DNA of 28,481 bases from a virus: IMG/VR virus record IMGVR_UViG_3300035220_000671, positions 1 through 28,481 of that record. The stretch is one strand, 5' to 3'. Shown piece after piece: positions 1 through 9,000 of this stretch. Below the pieces are notes generated by a model. It was not told the origin of the DNA. It did not search any database and was given only the letters and a program-made list of their open reading frames with translations. Made by a program: the position numbers and the translations under genes. How positions within the stretch are numbered: position 1 is the stretch's first letter; the number at the start of each line of letters is the position of its first letter.

Positions 1-1
1 A

Positions 2-1696
2 AAAATGTTGAATAACGACCCCAACCTAGCTAGAAGAGCGGGTTATGGTGGCGAGACTATAGACGACCTAATAAAAGAATTTAAGCCAGACCTTTATATA
101 GGAGCTGAAGATATCTGGGCATTCAACGAATTTTGGGATAAGAAATGGTGGAGTAAAACAAATTCGATGGTATGGACAACCCTTGATTCTGAACCTATAC
201 TACCTCTCGCACAACAAGCTGCACCTAAAATAGATAACTACTTTGTTTGGGCCTCTTTTGCTGAAAGGGAAATGGCTAAACTAGGTCACTCTCATGTAAA
301 AACACTAAGGGGGGCTATTGATACAGACTATTTTTTTAAAGCTACAGATGAATACAAATTAAAACTCAGAAAAAGTTTTGGGATTAGTGAAGATACTTTT
401 ATAATAGGTTTTGTTTTTAGAAACCAACTAAGGAAAAGCGTCCCTAACCTACTGGATGGATACTCTAAATTCCTCAAGGAACATCCAAAATCAAACGCAA
501 AACTATTGCTTCACACACACTGGAACGAAGGTTGGGACATACTCAGGTTACTGAAAGAGAAAAATATAGATCCTTCCCAAATATTAACAACATACTACTG
601 TCCAGAGTGTCAAAATTACCAAGTAACATCCTATAGGGGCGAGAACCAAAACTGTCCTTTCTGCGGTTCAGAGAAAACATTTAATACAACCAGCGTTAAA
701 GGTGGAGTATCAGAATCTCAGCTAAATGAAGTATACAACCTTATGGATGTCTACTGTCACCCCTTTACAAGTGGAGGTCAAGAAATTCCAGTTCAGGAAG
801 CTAAACTTTGCGAACTCATAACTCTTGTAACAAATTACTCATGTGGGGAAGATTGTTGCACCGAAGAGAGTGGAGGGCTACCCTTATCCTGGTCAGAATA
901 CAGAGAGCCAGGTACTCAATTTATAAAGGCCAGCACTAATCCAAACAGTATATCAGAGCAACTTTCAAATGTTTATGACATGAGTGTAGAGGAAAGAAAG
1001 CTTACTGGGGTTAAGGCTAGAAAGTTCGTGCTAAATAATTACTCCATAGATGTTATAGGTCCAAAGTTAGAAAATATAATCGATTCAATGCCAGATATAA
1101 AATGGGACTTTGACTTTACCGAAGAAGAAAGAGACCCCGATTATATCCCTAAAGACATAGAGAGTACACCAGAGTGGCTATCAGATATTTATAAAAATAT
1201 ACTAAAAGTAGATCTTGATGAGTCGGATCCTGGTCATAAACACTGGATGACTCAAATATCCAAAGGTATGAGTAGGGACGATGTATTAAAATATTTCAAA
1301 AAAGTAGCCCAAAAAGAAAACCAAGATATGTCTAACGAAAGTATAGAACTTCATCTTGGGAACGAGGGTCAAGAAAATAGGATAGCTGTAATAATCAATG
1401 GCGGCCCACGTGAAGCTATATTTTTAAATAGTTTTCTAGAAAATTTACAGAAACTTTATTCTGGTGATGCTATATATGTAATTTGCGACCCAAAATTAAA
1501 CCCACTAATTGAAGATAACCCTTATTGCCACAAAACAATCCCCTATGACAAAACATTAGATGATGGCTTTGTCCTCGAGGGGAAATCGGAACATGAGGGT
1601 TTATTCAAGGTGGCACTATACCCAAGCCATTTTGCCAACTCCCACCCGTATCATTTTCACAACGGACTTGATAGAACATTTTTTGACTTTAAATAA
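2..1696 (+). CDS. Multidomain glycosyltransferase (GT4-like + zinc ribbon + DUF4214-like + start of GT9), 5'-partial
   Basis: The frame is open from the window edge. The ATG at 5 is probably internal, because the first residues already resemble the middle of a GT-B N-terminal lobe (KPDLYIGAEDIW, residues 28-39 from that ATG). Residues 130-345 look like the nucleotide-sugar-binding lobe of a GT4 enzyme: IIGFVFRNQLRKSV, then SGGQEIPVQEAKL at 256-268 in place of the usual E-x7-E motif. An insertion at 199-220 has two CPxC pairs (C199, C202, C217, C220), a zinc-ribbon pattern. Residues 388-440 (IYKNILKVDLDESDPG, HWMTQISKGMSRDDV) match the pattern of DUF4214, often found in glycan-related proteins. 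From about 458 (RIAVIINGGPREAIF) the chain enters the N-terminal Rossmann half of a GT9-type domain and stops at TAA, overlapping the next ATG as TAATG. Likely role: transfer of sugars to virion proteins or host surface glycans. The donor and acceptor are unknown. Confidence 0.75.
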   Translation, partial: KMLNNDPNLARRAGYGGETIDDLIKEFKPDLYIGAEDIWAFNEFWDKKWWSKTNSMVWTTLDSEPILPLAQQAAPKIDNYFVWASFAEREMAKLGHSHVKTLRGAIDTDYFFKATDEYKLKLRKSFGISEDTFIIGFVFRNQLRKSVPNLLDGYSKFLKEHPKSNAKLLLHTHWNEGWDILRLLKEKNIDPSQILTTYYCPECQNYQVTSYRGENQNCPFCGSEKTFNTTSVKGGVSESQLNEVYNLMDVYCHPFTSGGQEIPVQEAKLCELITLVTNYSCGEDCCTEESGGLPLSWSEYREPGTQFIKASTNPNSISEQLSNVYDMSVEERKLTGVKARKFVLNNYSIDVIGPKLENIIDSMPDIKWDFDFTEEERDPDYIPKDIESTPEWLSDIYKNILKVDLDESDPGHKHWMTQISKGMSRDDVLKYFKKVAQKENQDMSNESIELHLGNEGQENRIAVIINGGPREAIFLNSFLENLQKLYSGDAIYVICDPKLNPLIEDNPYCHKTIPYDKTLDDGFVLEGKSEHEGLFKVALYPSHFANSHPYHFHNGLDRTFFDFK

Positions 1697-2871
1697 TGAG
1701 CCACATATTAGAAGAATATTCAAAATGCCTAGGTGTTAAATCTAGAAAACCAATATTAGAACCTCACTTCTTCCCAATTACAGCGGAAAGATATATCACA
1801 GTGGAGACTGCCCCAGAAAGCTTTAGCTCACTCGTGTATCCATACTGGAAAAATGTAGTTTCTTTAATTAAAGACTATGACCCAAGTATAGTTTTTATAG
1901 ACATAACGCATGGAAAAGAAAAAATAGATGACTGTTTCGATACCTCCATAAAAGGCCAATGTTCATATAGGCATTTATGTTACATAATCTCTAAAGCTAA
2001 AGCTCACATATCGGTTGACTCGTACACGGGTCACATCGCGGCTCTATTCAACATTCCCGCAGTTACCCTATTCAGTCACCTGCCCAGTAATGTAAGTAAA
2101 CCCTTATGGCACGAAGATGAAGACCTGCACGATTCCATTCGTGGACTAAAAGACGGAATAAAGCCTTGCTACTCAAAAGTAGATCCAGAGAACTTAATCA
2201 ACCTGATCAAGCCAGAGGAGATAGCAAAAAGCATACTTTCTAAAATTAATATTAAGAACGACTTAGCTTCATACAATACAATCAATATAGGTAAATACTA
2301 CAAAGATGAAATACTAGAAGTGGTTCCAGATTTTGACCCCTCCGAGTTCATTCAAAGTAAGCTTATAAACTTAAGATGTGACTATGAGTTTAATTTGGAT
2401 TTGATTAAAAAATGGCTACGTTTTAAACTTAATCTAATGATAGACCAACCCATACCTATAGATATTATATTACAAAATAGAAATAATATAGCAGGTGTTA
2501 CTGTTTTTATTAAAGACAAATCTATAACCCCATCTTACATTAATCAATTGAGTCAGGCTAGAATTAAGTTCGGCTTAGTATGCCCTAATAAAGATATCAT
2601 TTCTGATGTGAGATTGAAATTTTTTGAATCAGATGTAGAGGAATATAATATTAGCGATAAAAAAGATCTTGACTTTCATGAAGATATATGCGATAATTCA
2701 TTTTATCATAGTAATAAAACATTAATTTCTAAAAATAAAAAATACAAAAGTAAGGCCCATTGGCTTAACTCAAGTAGTATTAAAGACGATAATTTAATTA
2801 TAGATTGTCCAGATTTTTGGGAAGAAGTGGAACACTTCAACATATATAATCATGCCAAGAAAAAAAACTGA
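1696..2871 (+). CDS. GT9 (heptosyltransferase-like) C-terminal half plus extension of unknown function
   Basis: Residues 1-140 read as a direct continuation of the GT9-type domain begun at the end of the preceding gene. The segment SVDSYTGHIAALFNIPAVTL (106-125) followed by FSHLPSN is the family's D-S-x-x-x-H-x-A-A-x-x-x-x-P donor-site region (D108, H113). About 105 residues of the N-terminal lobe are missing here and are encoded upstream. The ATG overlaps the upstream stop (TAATG), so translation is probably coupled. The C-terminal 200 residues (from about 190) are rich in Lys, Asn, Ile and Asp and I do not recognise them; they end NLIIDCPDFWEEVEHFNIY. The last 20 bp overlap the next gene. 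It may pair with the upstream protein to rebuild a full GT9 domain, or be the remnant of a split gene. The GT9 assignment is firm by motif; activity is unproven. Confidence 0.7.
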   Translation: MSHILEEYSKCLGVKSRKPILEPHFFPITAERYITVETAPESFSSLVYPYWKNVVSLIKDYDPSIVFIDITHGKEKIDDCFDTSIKGQCSYRHLCYIISKAKAHISVDSYTGHIAALFNIPAVTLFSHLPSNVSKPLWHEDEDLHDSIRGLKDGIKPCYSKVDPENLINLIKPEEIAKSILSKINIKNDLASYNTINIGKYYKDEILEVVPDFDPSEFIQSKLINLRCDYEFNLDLIKKWLRFKLNLMIDQPIPIDIILQNRNNIAGVTVFIKDKSITPSYINQLSQARIKFGLVCPNKDIISDVRLKFFESDVEEYNISDKKDLDFHEDICDNSFYHSNKTLISKNKKYKSKAHWLNSSSIKDDNLIIDCPDFWEEVEHFNIYNHAKKKN

Positions 2872-3688
2872 ACCATCAGACCTAGAAGCCAAGAAAGAAT
2901 TAATAAAAAAAAGCAACAATAATAGGGTTGGCCCCGACCTGTATAGTAGAGATGAACATGGCCTACTCAAAAATGCAGACTACATTTTTAATGATGACGG
3001 TTCTGTAAACTGGAGGGCAATGATAAAGGATGATCACTTATTCCCTAATAAGTCTTGGTTTGAATTAAGAAATAAAGACTGCCCAAGGTCAGCAGAAGGT
3101 CTAGCAGACCACCAACTACTTATTAAACTTGGCGGAATTAAAGAGTTAGCCAAACTGAGAGGGTTCACTGATTGCTATTACGATGTAGTAAAATGTGAAG
3201 AAGATCACGTTGCAGTTAAGTGTAGTATAACATTTACACCTAATTACGAAACTCAAAATGAACCTATTGTCTTTTCTGATATGGCTAACGCCACATTAAA
3301 TAATACGAGCAGTTTTGCTACTAAATTTCTAGAAACTATAGCTTGTAACAGGGCATTTGTTAGGTGCGTAAGAAATTTCCTTAATGTACATATTGTGGGT
3401 GACGACGAAATCGATAAGTCATCGACCAATCAAAATGTACCATCCGTAGTTAAGTCGAAGAAAGAATCTAATCCATTTAGCCCACTGACTACTTTAATAA
3501 ATAAAGCGGAAACTAGCCTGCGTTGCCAAAATTTCTCAGATTTCAAGGAGCATGTAAGGGGATGGTGGAGAGATAAAGTCGAAGGCATTTACCAAAACGA
3601 AACGGTTTCTGATTGGCAAAAATGGGAAGACATTTCCGATAAAGATGCTAGGTTAATAGTCGGAATCATTTCCAGCCAAAATACTTAA
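2852..3688 (+). CDS. Putative single-strand annealing protein (Rad52/Erf-like)
   Basis: A 278-aa protein whose first 30 residues are charged and probably disordered. The core at about 85-185 has the layout of phage annealing proteins: LLIKLGGIKELAKLRGF, then alternating strands (YYDVVKCEEDHVAVKCSITF), then an Ala/Arg-rich helix with TKFLETIACNRAFVRCVRNF (157-176). That helix resembles the A-x-x-x-A-x-x-R-A-x-x-x-A-x-R signature of Rad52, Erf and Sak proteins. After a Ser/Lys linker (185-208), a C-terminal helical domain with WWRDKVEG and WQKWEDIS follows. Its likely role is annealing of single strands in phage recombination or replication; it is not a tail gene. It overlaps the upstream glycosyltransferase gene by 20 bp in another frame, and its 3' end overlaps the convergent tail gene by 36 bp. 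The family call is by pattern only; a different conserved phage DNA-binding family is possible. Confidence 0.45.
   Translation: MPRKKTEPSDLEAKKELIKKSNNNRVGPDLYSRDEHGLLKNADYIFNDDGSVNWRAMIKDDHLFPNKSWFELRNKDCPRSAEGLADHQLLIKLGGIKELAKLRGFTDCYYDVVKCEEDHVAVKCSITFTPNYETQNEPIVFSDMANATLNNTSSFATKFLETIACNRAFVRCVRNFLNVHIVGDDEIDKSSTNQNVPSVVKSKKESNPFSPLTTLINKAETSLRCQNFSDFKEHVRGWWRDKVEGIYQNETVSDWQKWEDISDKDARLIVGIISSQNT
3653..3688. other. Tail-to-tail (convergent) coding overlap, 36 bp
   Basis: The plus-strand annealing-protein gene ends with TAA at 3686-3688. The minus-strand 798-aa gene ends with TAA at 3655-3653, inside it. Both C-termini are encoded by the same 36 bp, and there is no intergenic space for a terminator at the only strand switch of the window. 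Any terminator must lie inside the opposing gene, so the two transcripts would be complementary here. Confidence 0.9.
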
Positions 3689-6049
3689 AGTTAAACAATA
3701 CCCCGTACTAGGAGGGGGTTGGCTTAATAAAAATTGAGCAGAATCTTCCTCTGGCTCTCCAACCATCATTGCGTTTATAAAAGTGGGTGGATCTATAGTA
3801 TTTTTTGTTGATACTGCGAATGTAATCTTTGGGGACTTAGTTTTAATAGGGAAACTAACACTAATGTTATCTGTATTGTTTGTGTAATTTTCATCTAAGC
3901 TTTCCTCTATTATTTGTTGTTGGGCATATAAGGAAATATGACCAACCTCATCTTCCAAGTTTTGGTTAAACCCAGACCCAAGATTATCATAACTAACAAT
4001 GACTATATTTTTTAATGAAACGCTCTCGCTATTTATATTTGCCGAATGTTGTATTGCTTCAATAGTAGGAGGATCAAACCCTGATATGGTTTGGAAAATA
4101 TTATCATCACTAGGTGTGTAACTTGACGTATCTCCAGTGTGAAAATCAAGTCTAATTATTTCTGGGTGATTATTATTACCTGAGAATGAAGATCCTTCTA
4201 GTTCATAACGTATTGATATTCCTTCAGAAGCTTCCGACTTGGATATATTTATAAGCTTAGGTCTATTGAAGGAAACTCTCTGTGTGTCCTCGGAGATAGA
4301 GGTCTCGTTGCCATCTATATATTCAGCTTGCAATGTTATCTGTGAATCCATATTTTCGTAACCACTATTTCCAGCATATTTATATATGTGATCCCCACTC
4401 GAATTAACCCATGACCAATTTTCTCCTACATTATTTTTAAGAAAATATCTATTATCTCCATCTTTATCTAAATACCCACTCACATCTTCACTTTTATCAA
4501 AATCAACTTCTTTAAAAAACATTTCATTTTGAATGTTTGTACTAAACAAGGAGTCTAAGCACCCCACATCCTGCCTCCTTAACCCTATCCAGCCCTTTAC
4601 GCCTGTAAACTGCTTCACTTTATTTAATTGTGTTTTGTTTAGTATTACAGCTGGCATCTCTTTTATTTCCTTCAGGTATGTGGATGCTTTTTCATATCTT
4701 TTGTTAAACTTAACGCCTTGCCTAAAGTTAATCTCATCGCTGTTTGGTTCATTGATTGGCATCGAAAAAGTTCCTTGAACGGGGCACAAACCAGAACTTA
4801 TCTCATCCATGGACACGCATGTAATCTTAGATGTTGAAGTATCTATATAAGCATATTTATATATTCCATTCTCCCCAGAATACCTTGGACCAGGGCTAGA
4901 CCACGTGCTTCCAGCATTACTTCCATAAGACCCTAATCCATCTTGTACCTTTTCCCCAGTGTTAGTACTATTCTGCCACGACATTAAATTGTCGAAAATA
5001 AATTTAGTTGAATCGTTTGAGTCTGTAGCAATTTCATCGTTTAAGTATGCATAATCATACAAAATTAAATCTTCATAACCAGAGACTGCATTCCTAATTT
5101 CTCCAGTAGGTATAGCCCTGTATTTTATACTTACAAAAGGGTTATCTACCCAATCATATTTATATTGAACTTCATAACTAGATCCACCGTATTTTTTAAT
5201 TAATTGCAACCCAGAGTAAGATGGTACAAAAAACAACCCACTAGGCTGCTCAACAGAACTCCCCTCTATTAAACTAACGGAATCAGATTCGCCAGCAGAG
5301 TCAAAAGGAGAAGCTAGTATATAAAACCGCTTCTTAGGGTACATAGGTATCTTTGCATAACCACCCTCATTAATAGTCTTTACCTTATGAAGGTTTTTAA
5401 AATTTTCATTATCTTCAATTTTTCCATATATATTAGAGCCAGTAAATCCATATAAATTCAAACCTTTAAGATCACTGGAACCAGTATAATTAAAATGAGC
5501 AAACCCACCCGAAGTATACATATCTGTAATACTTAACTCTGCGGGATCATTTCTTAATATTAAATTTCCAGTATGATTATTACCAAATATATCTTCAATT
5601 TTTATATCTAAATTTAAATATCTATCTATATTTTCTTCTAAATCTATACTTAACCTTCCTCCATTAATTCCACTAAATGTTTGGGCTACTGAGCCTATAC
5701 TTTTGTTAGGATTTTGTACTTCAGAAAGACTGCACCTTCTTTTTGAAACTGAAACATTCTCTATAAACGGGTTATTAGCTATAGCATCGTTATCCTTTAT
5801 TACATTTTTATTTCTAGGACTATACAGCGACCACTCTAAATCCAGCCTAATACCATCATAGCTTTGTATGTATATTTTATTCTCAGGTTCATCATCATTA
5901 TACTGTGCTCCAGAGACAGGTGTTAATCCATTAGACAGCATAGGATCAACAACTTTAAAAATATCACCAAACTTCTCCTTAGGATTAGACAAAGGTATTG
6001 TCATTGGGGAGGTCTTAGCTACATTAGTTTTATATATACCGTCGTTCAT
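3653..6049 (-). CDS. Distal tail-tip protein after gpJ, probable receptor-binding or hub-extension protein
   Basis: A 798-aa, Ser/Gly/Asn-rich, beta-predicted protein starting at the ATG of a TAATG junction with the gpJ-like gene. Only a weak ribosome site is visible, so coupling is likely. I see Fn3-like stretches, for example around 165-262 (NDPAELSITDMYTSGGFAHF ending RFYILASPFDSAGES) and 265-320, like the C-terminal Fn3 modules of gpJ proteins. Residues 486-550 contain WIGL (487-490) and WSWVNSSGD (545-553). These are two hallmarks of a C-type-lectin core, but they are too far apart for a standard domain. A second Fn3-like stretch is near 595-700. In lambda the genes after J encode side fibre and surface proteins, so a host-contact role fits. 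No enzyme motif was found. It may be a physically split-off C-terminal part of gpJ. Confidence 0.6.
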   Translation of the reverse strand: MNDGIYKTNVAKTSPMTIPLSNPKEKFGDIFKVVDPMLSNGLTPVSGAQYNDDEPENKIYIQSYDGIRLDLEWSLYSPRNKNVIKDNDAIANNPFIENVSVSKRRCSLSEVQNPNKSIGSVAQTFSGINGGRLSIDLEENIDRYLNLDIKIEDIFGNNHTGNLILRNDPAELSITDMYTSGGFAHFNYTGSSDLKGLNLYGFTGSNIYGKIEDNENFKNLHKVKTINEGGYAKIPMYPKKRFYILASPFDSAGESDSVSLIEGSSVEQPSGLFFVPSYSGLQLIKKYGGSSYEVQYKYDWVDNPFVSIKYRAIPTGEIRNAVSGYEDLILYDYAYLNDEIATDSNDSTKFIFDNLMSWQNSTNTGEKVQDGLGSYGSNAGSTWSSPGPRYSGENGIYKYAYIDTSTSKITCVSMDEISSGLCPVQGTFSMPINEPNSDEINFRQGVKFNKRYEKASTYLKEIKEMPAVILNKTQLNKVKQFTGVKGWIGLRRQDVGCLDSLFSTNIQNEMFFKEVDFDKSEDVSGYLDKDGDNRYFLKNNVGENWSWVNSSGDHIYKYAGNSGYENMDSQITLQAEYIDGNETSISEDTQRVSFNRPKLINISKSEASEGISIRYELEGSSFSGNNNHPEIIRLDFHTGDTSSYTPSDDNIFQTISGFDPPTIEAIQHSANINSESVSLKNIVIVSYDNLGSGFNQNLEDEVGHISLYAQQQIIEESLDENYTNNTDNISVSFPIKTKSPKITFAVSTKNTIDPPTFINAMMVGEPEEDSAQFLLSQPPPSTGYCLTLSILAGNDSDY

Positions 6050-9000
6050 TAGTGAAGTGATTCTACTCTAGCTGTATAGACACCACCTTCATTTATTGAA
6101 GAGTCCCTATATTTAATAGTTTGAGAAAACTTACCCCTTCTCTTGGTTTCTACAGTTTTCTTTAATTCTGATCCATCAAAAATCTGAACCCTATAAGCCC
6201 TAATAGTAGACTCAGGATGCTTCCAAGCTACCTCTATACCGTATGGCTTTTTTGCATCTATATCTTCTTCTAGGTATGTCAGAACTACAGAGTTAGGGGG
6301 AGGTAAAACTTTTTGGGTATATATTATTGGTGACTTTGGTATAGGCAGAGATTCATTATTTTCTATAACACCAAATTTACCAGAAGAGTATTCAATACCC
6401 TCAATATCGTATGTGTGATTGTCTCTCTCTTTTATATTTATAACCCTAAACTGCTTAGCCTTAGCCATATTAACATCATCCTCTAATAAATATGTTAAAC
6501 CATCAATACCGTTAAGTCTAAGGAGCCTATCATCCGCCCTTTTTTCTAGTATGTAACCCTGCCTAACTAACCCATCCTGTGTAATCCAGTCGGCATGCAC
6601 TTCTTTATCTTCAGATCCACTTACTGCTATAAAGTTTTTGTTGCCCGCCTCTAAATTATCTCGTGCAATTTCAAAACCCTCTTCGTAGCCTAACTCTGCA
6701 TAAGAATCAGTCATCAAATTACTACTATTGTCTGTCCCTATAGGTGCTGGTGTCAAGGGAAAACCATCGCCCCAGCTAAAAAAATCTATTCCATTATTAA
6801 TACAATCCTGAGAATCTAACCATACAAATTCTTCTGGTGGAGGTTGCTCTTTGTAGTATCCACCTATCCATGCTTTTTGCTTTCTATCTCTAGGCATTAC
6901 TGTTTGTACAAATCTTTGATCTACATCATTATTAATTGTTGCAACACCTCCACCCCTCAACCTAGCATCTCTTATGGCCTCATCCCAATTATAACTTCCA
7001 GATACAAAAGAATATGGATTATTAATTATTTCTATTCTAGTATCGTTATTGGTTATAGATCCAACGGTAAATGTATCCAGGTGACCAGCTCTTATCGATT
7101 TAATTTCTTCATCGGATATAGCTTGCCCGTCTACATTGTCTCCATCTTGATTTGGATCTGCCTTTAAATTAAGAGACTGAAGGGTATCGTAACCAGATAT
7201 GTTGTATAGCTTTATTGTCTTGAATGTATTACTATCTTCTTCATCAACCATAGTCCTGACAGGGAAGTCTATATCTAAATACCCAACTTTCCCGTCCCCA
7301 CTAGCATCGTAGTTTAAAACTTTTCCAGCAAATCTGCCTATAGTTTTCTTATTATCTATTACGTCTATTATATCTCCTGGTCTAAGATAGGACCCTGGCA
7401 TACTAGTGGTAAAACTAACTAACTCCGTCTCTAGATTACCCGCCTGGACTGTGTACTCAGCGACCCTATGGGCTTGAGTTTTTGTGCTTGTGCCCAAAGA
7501 ATTTATAGTTTCCTCGTATAGTCCGTTTTGTATAATTTTTTCTCTATTTTCAACATACTCAACTTTAGGTTTAAATGCATTATGCTCATCCAAGTATTTT
7601 ATCTTGCAAGCATTAGTTCTTGAGTGTCTTGGTGTATTTCCATAAGAAAAACCTTCTTCAGATACATTATTATTTCCAAATAAAAGTAAAGATTCTTTTG
7701 GTTCATCTAGGTAGAAATTTATTTTACCACCACCCCAATAAGTGAATGCCCTAAAGGAGTTAGCAAGTTCATTGATCATCTTAAATGCATTCTGAGGTGA
7801 AGTTAATAATGCATTAAACCTATACCTATTTTCTAAAACTGGATAATAGATCTCAGCACAACATACGGCAGACATTGACTCATCTAGTGCAAAGCCCACT
7901 TCTAGATCTAATGTTACCTCAAAGGTTTTTTGGACAGAATTGTATACAGACTTGGTGGCAATAATTTTTCTTTTTAAAAAAATTTCCTCTCCTTTTATGT
8001 TTTTATAAAACATTGACACAGATTTACCAGGATGCCCAAATTCTCTAACAAAATCTTTTTCATTACTGTATGAGTCTGGGTCTATGACCAAGACAAGCCC
8101 ACCTTTAGTCTTAAACCTTCTCTTCTTAAATGCTGAAGAGTATCCAGTAGGAATCAACTCGTCGCAATATTTTGCCGCCCTATAAAAAGTCCACTTATCT
8201 ATGAAACTTTCATCCATTCCATATTTACCGAGACCATAAGAGTTGTTGGATATTAAATCATACAAACACCAGGCTGGGTTATCACTCCATTGTAAATTCT
8301 TAGCGAAAGATCCATCCCACATTTCTCCATATGTCTTCATCAAGGGGTCATAGTTTGATGGAACTTTTATTTTCTTTAACAATAAGTGATAGTTTCTCTT
8401 AGGGATAGATGACATATCTTTAGAATTTACCCTAGTACCAATTGTAACTGTATTAGGGTAACTACATTTCACATTAGATATTTCAGTAATACTAGAAAGA
8501 CTAGCATCCTCCCTGTATCTCATTGCCTGCTCTCCCTCTTTTACTGGATTTCTTTCTCTGCTTATTTTAAAAACTTTAATAATTCTAGTTCTACCTAATG
8601 GATTCTTTGGTAGATAAAGCTTGATATCTTTTATATAAGGTGATGTTGCACAGCCAAAAAACGCTACATCAGTTTCATAGAGAGCTTCTCCCTCGTTTCC
8701 GTACTTTATCCTGAATCTTATCTTATTAGGCCAAGTTTCGCCTGAGTTTTCTATCTTAGTTCCTATCTTAAAACTAGTATTTCCCTGCAAAGCTATACCT
8801 AAAACATACCCAGCCAACCCCCCCCACATACCCGCAGCTATGAATGTTGTAACACCGAACGGTTCATCTGCCTCAGCCATTATGTCCGCCGCCGCACCAA
8901 CCGCAACTATTCCAGCCATTAATGCCAACATAAGTTTTCCAACTTCATATGTTACCTCTACTTTATCTCCTGGATATAAATAATTGAGAGATTGTATTTC

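Noticed and set aside
5-7. ATG at position 5 as the true start of the first glycosyltransferase
   Set aside because: The protein begins in the middle of a GT-B N-terminal lobe and the frame is open at the edge, so the gene most likely starts outside the window.
1679-1696. Programmed -1 frameshift joining the two glycosyltransferase genes (T6 run, TTT AAA TAA)
   Set aside because: The heptamer is not a proper X-XXY-YYZ site in the zero frame, and the -1 frame has stops at 1684 and 1690. Stop/start coupling or a past deletion is simpler.
3689-3790. Rho-independent terminator after the plus-strand genes (CCCC...GGGG and GAGC...GCTC pairings)
   Set aside because: The stems are short or bulged, no T run follows, and the region codes for the C-terminus of the opposing gene.
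4395-4595. Second C-type-lectin domain in the 798-aa protein (WIGL and WSWVNSSGD)
   Set aside because: The two motifs are over 50 residues apart, and the opening helix and closing strands are not evident. Noted only as a possibility.
6541-7026. Diversity-generating retroelement target in the lectin-like domain
   Set aside because: No reverse transcriptase or template repeat is present in the window, and the domain is internal rather than C-terminal. Only a wider genome view could reopen this.
6844-7167. Opposite-strand open frames within the tail genes, such as this one and those at 25296-25742, 22137-22433 and 27049-27309
   Set aside because: They are antisense to well-supported tail genes, show low-complexity or hydrophobic composition, and have no domain or ribosome site.
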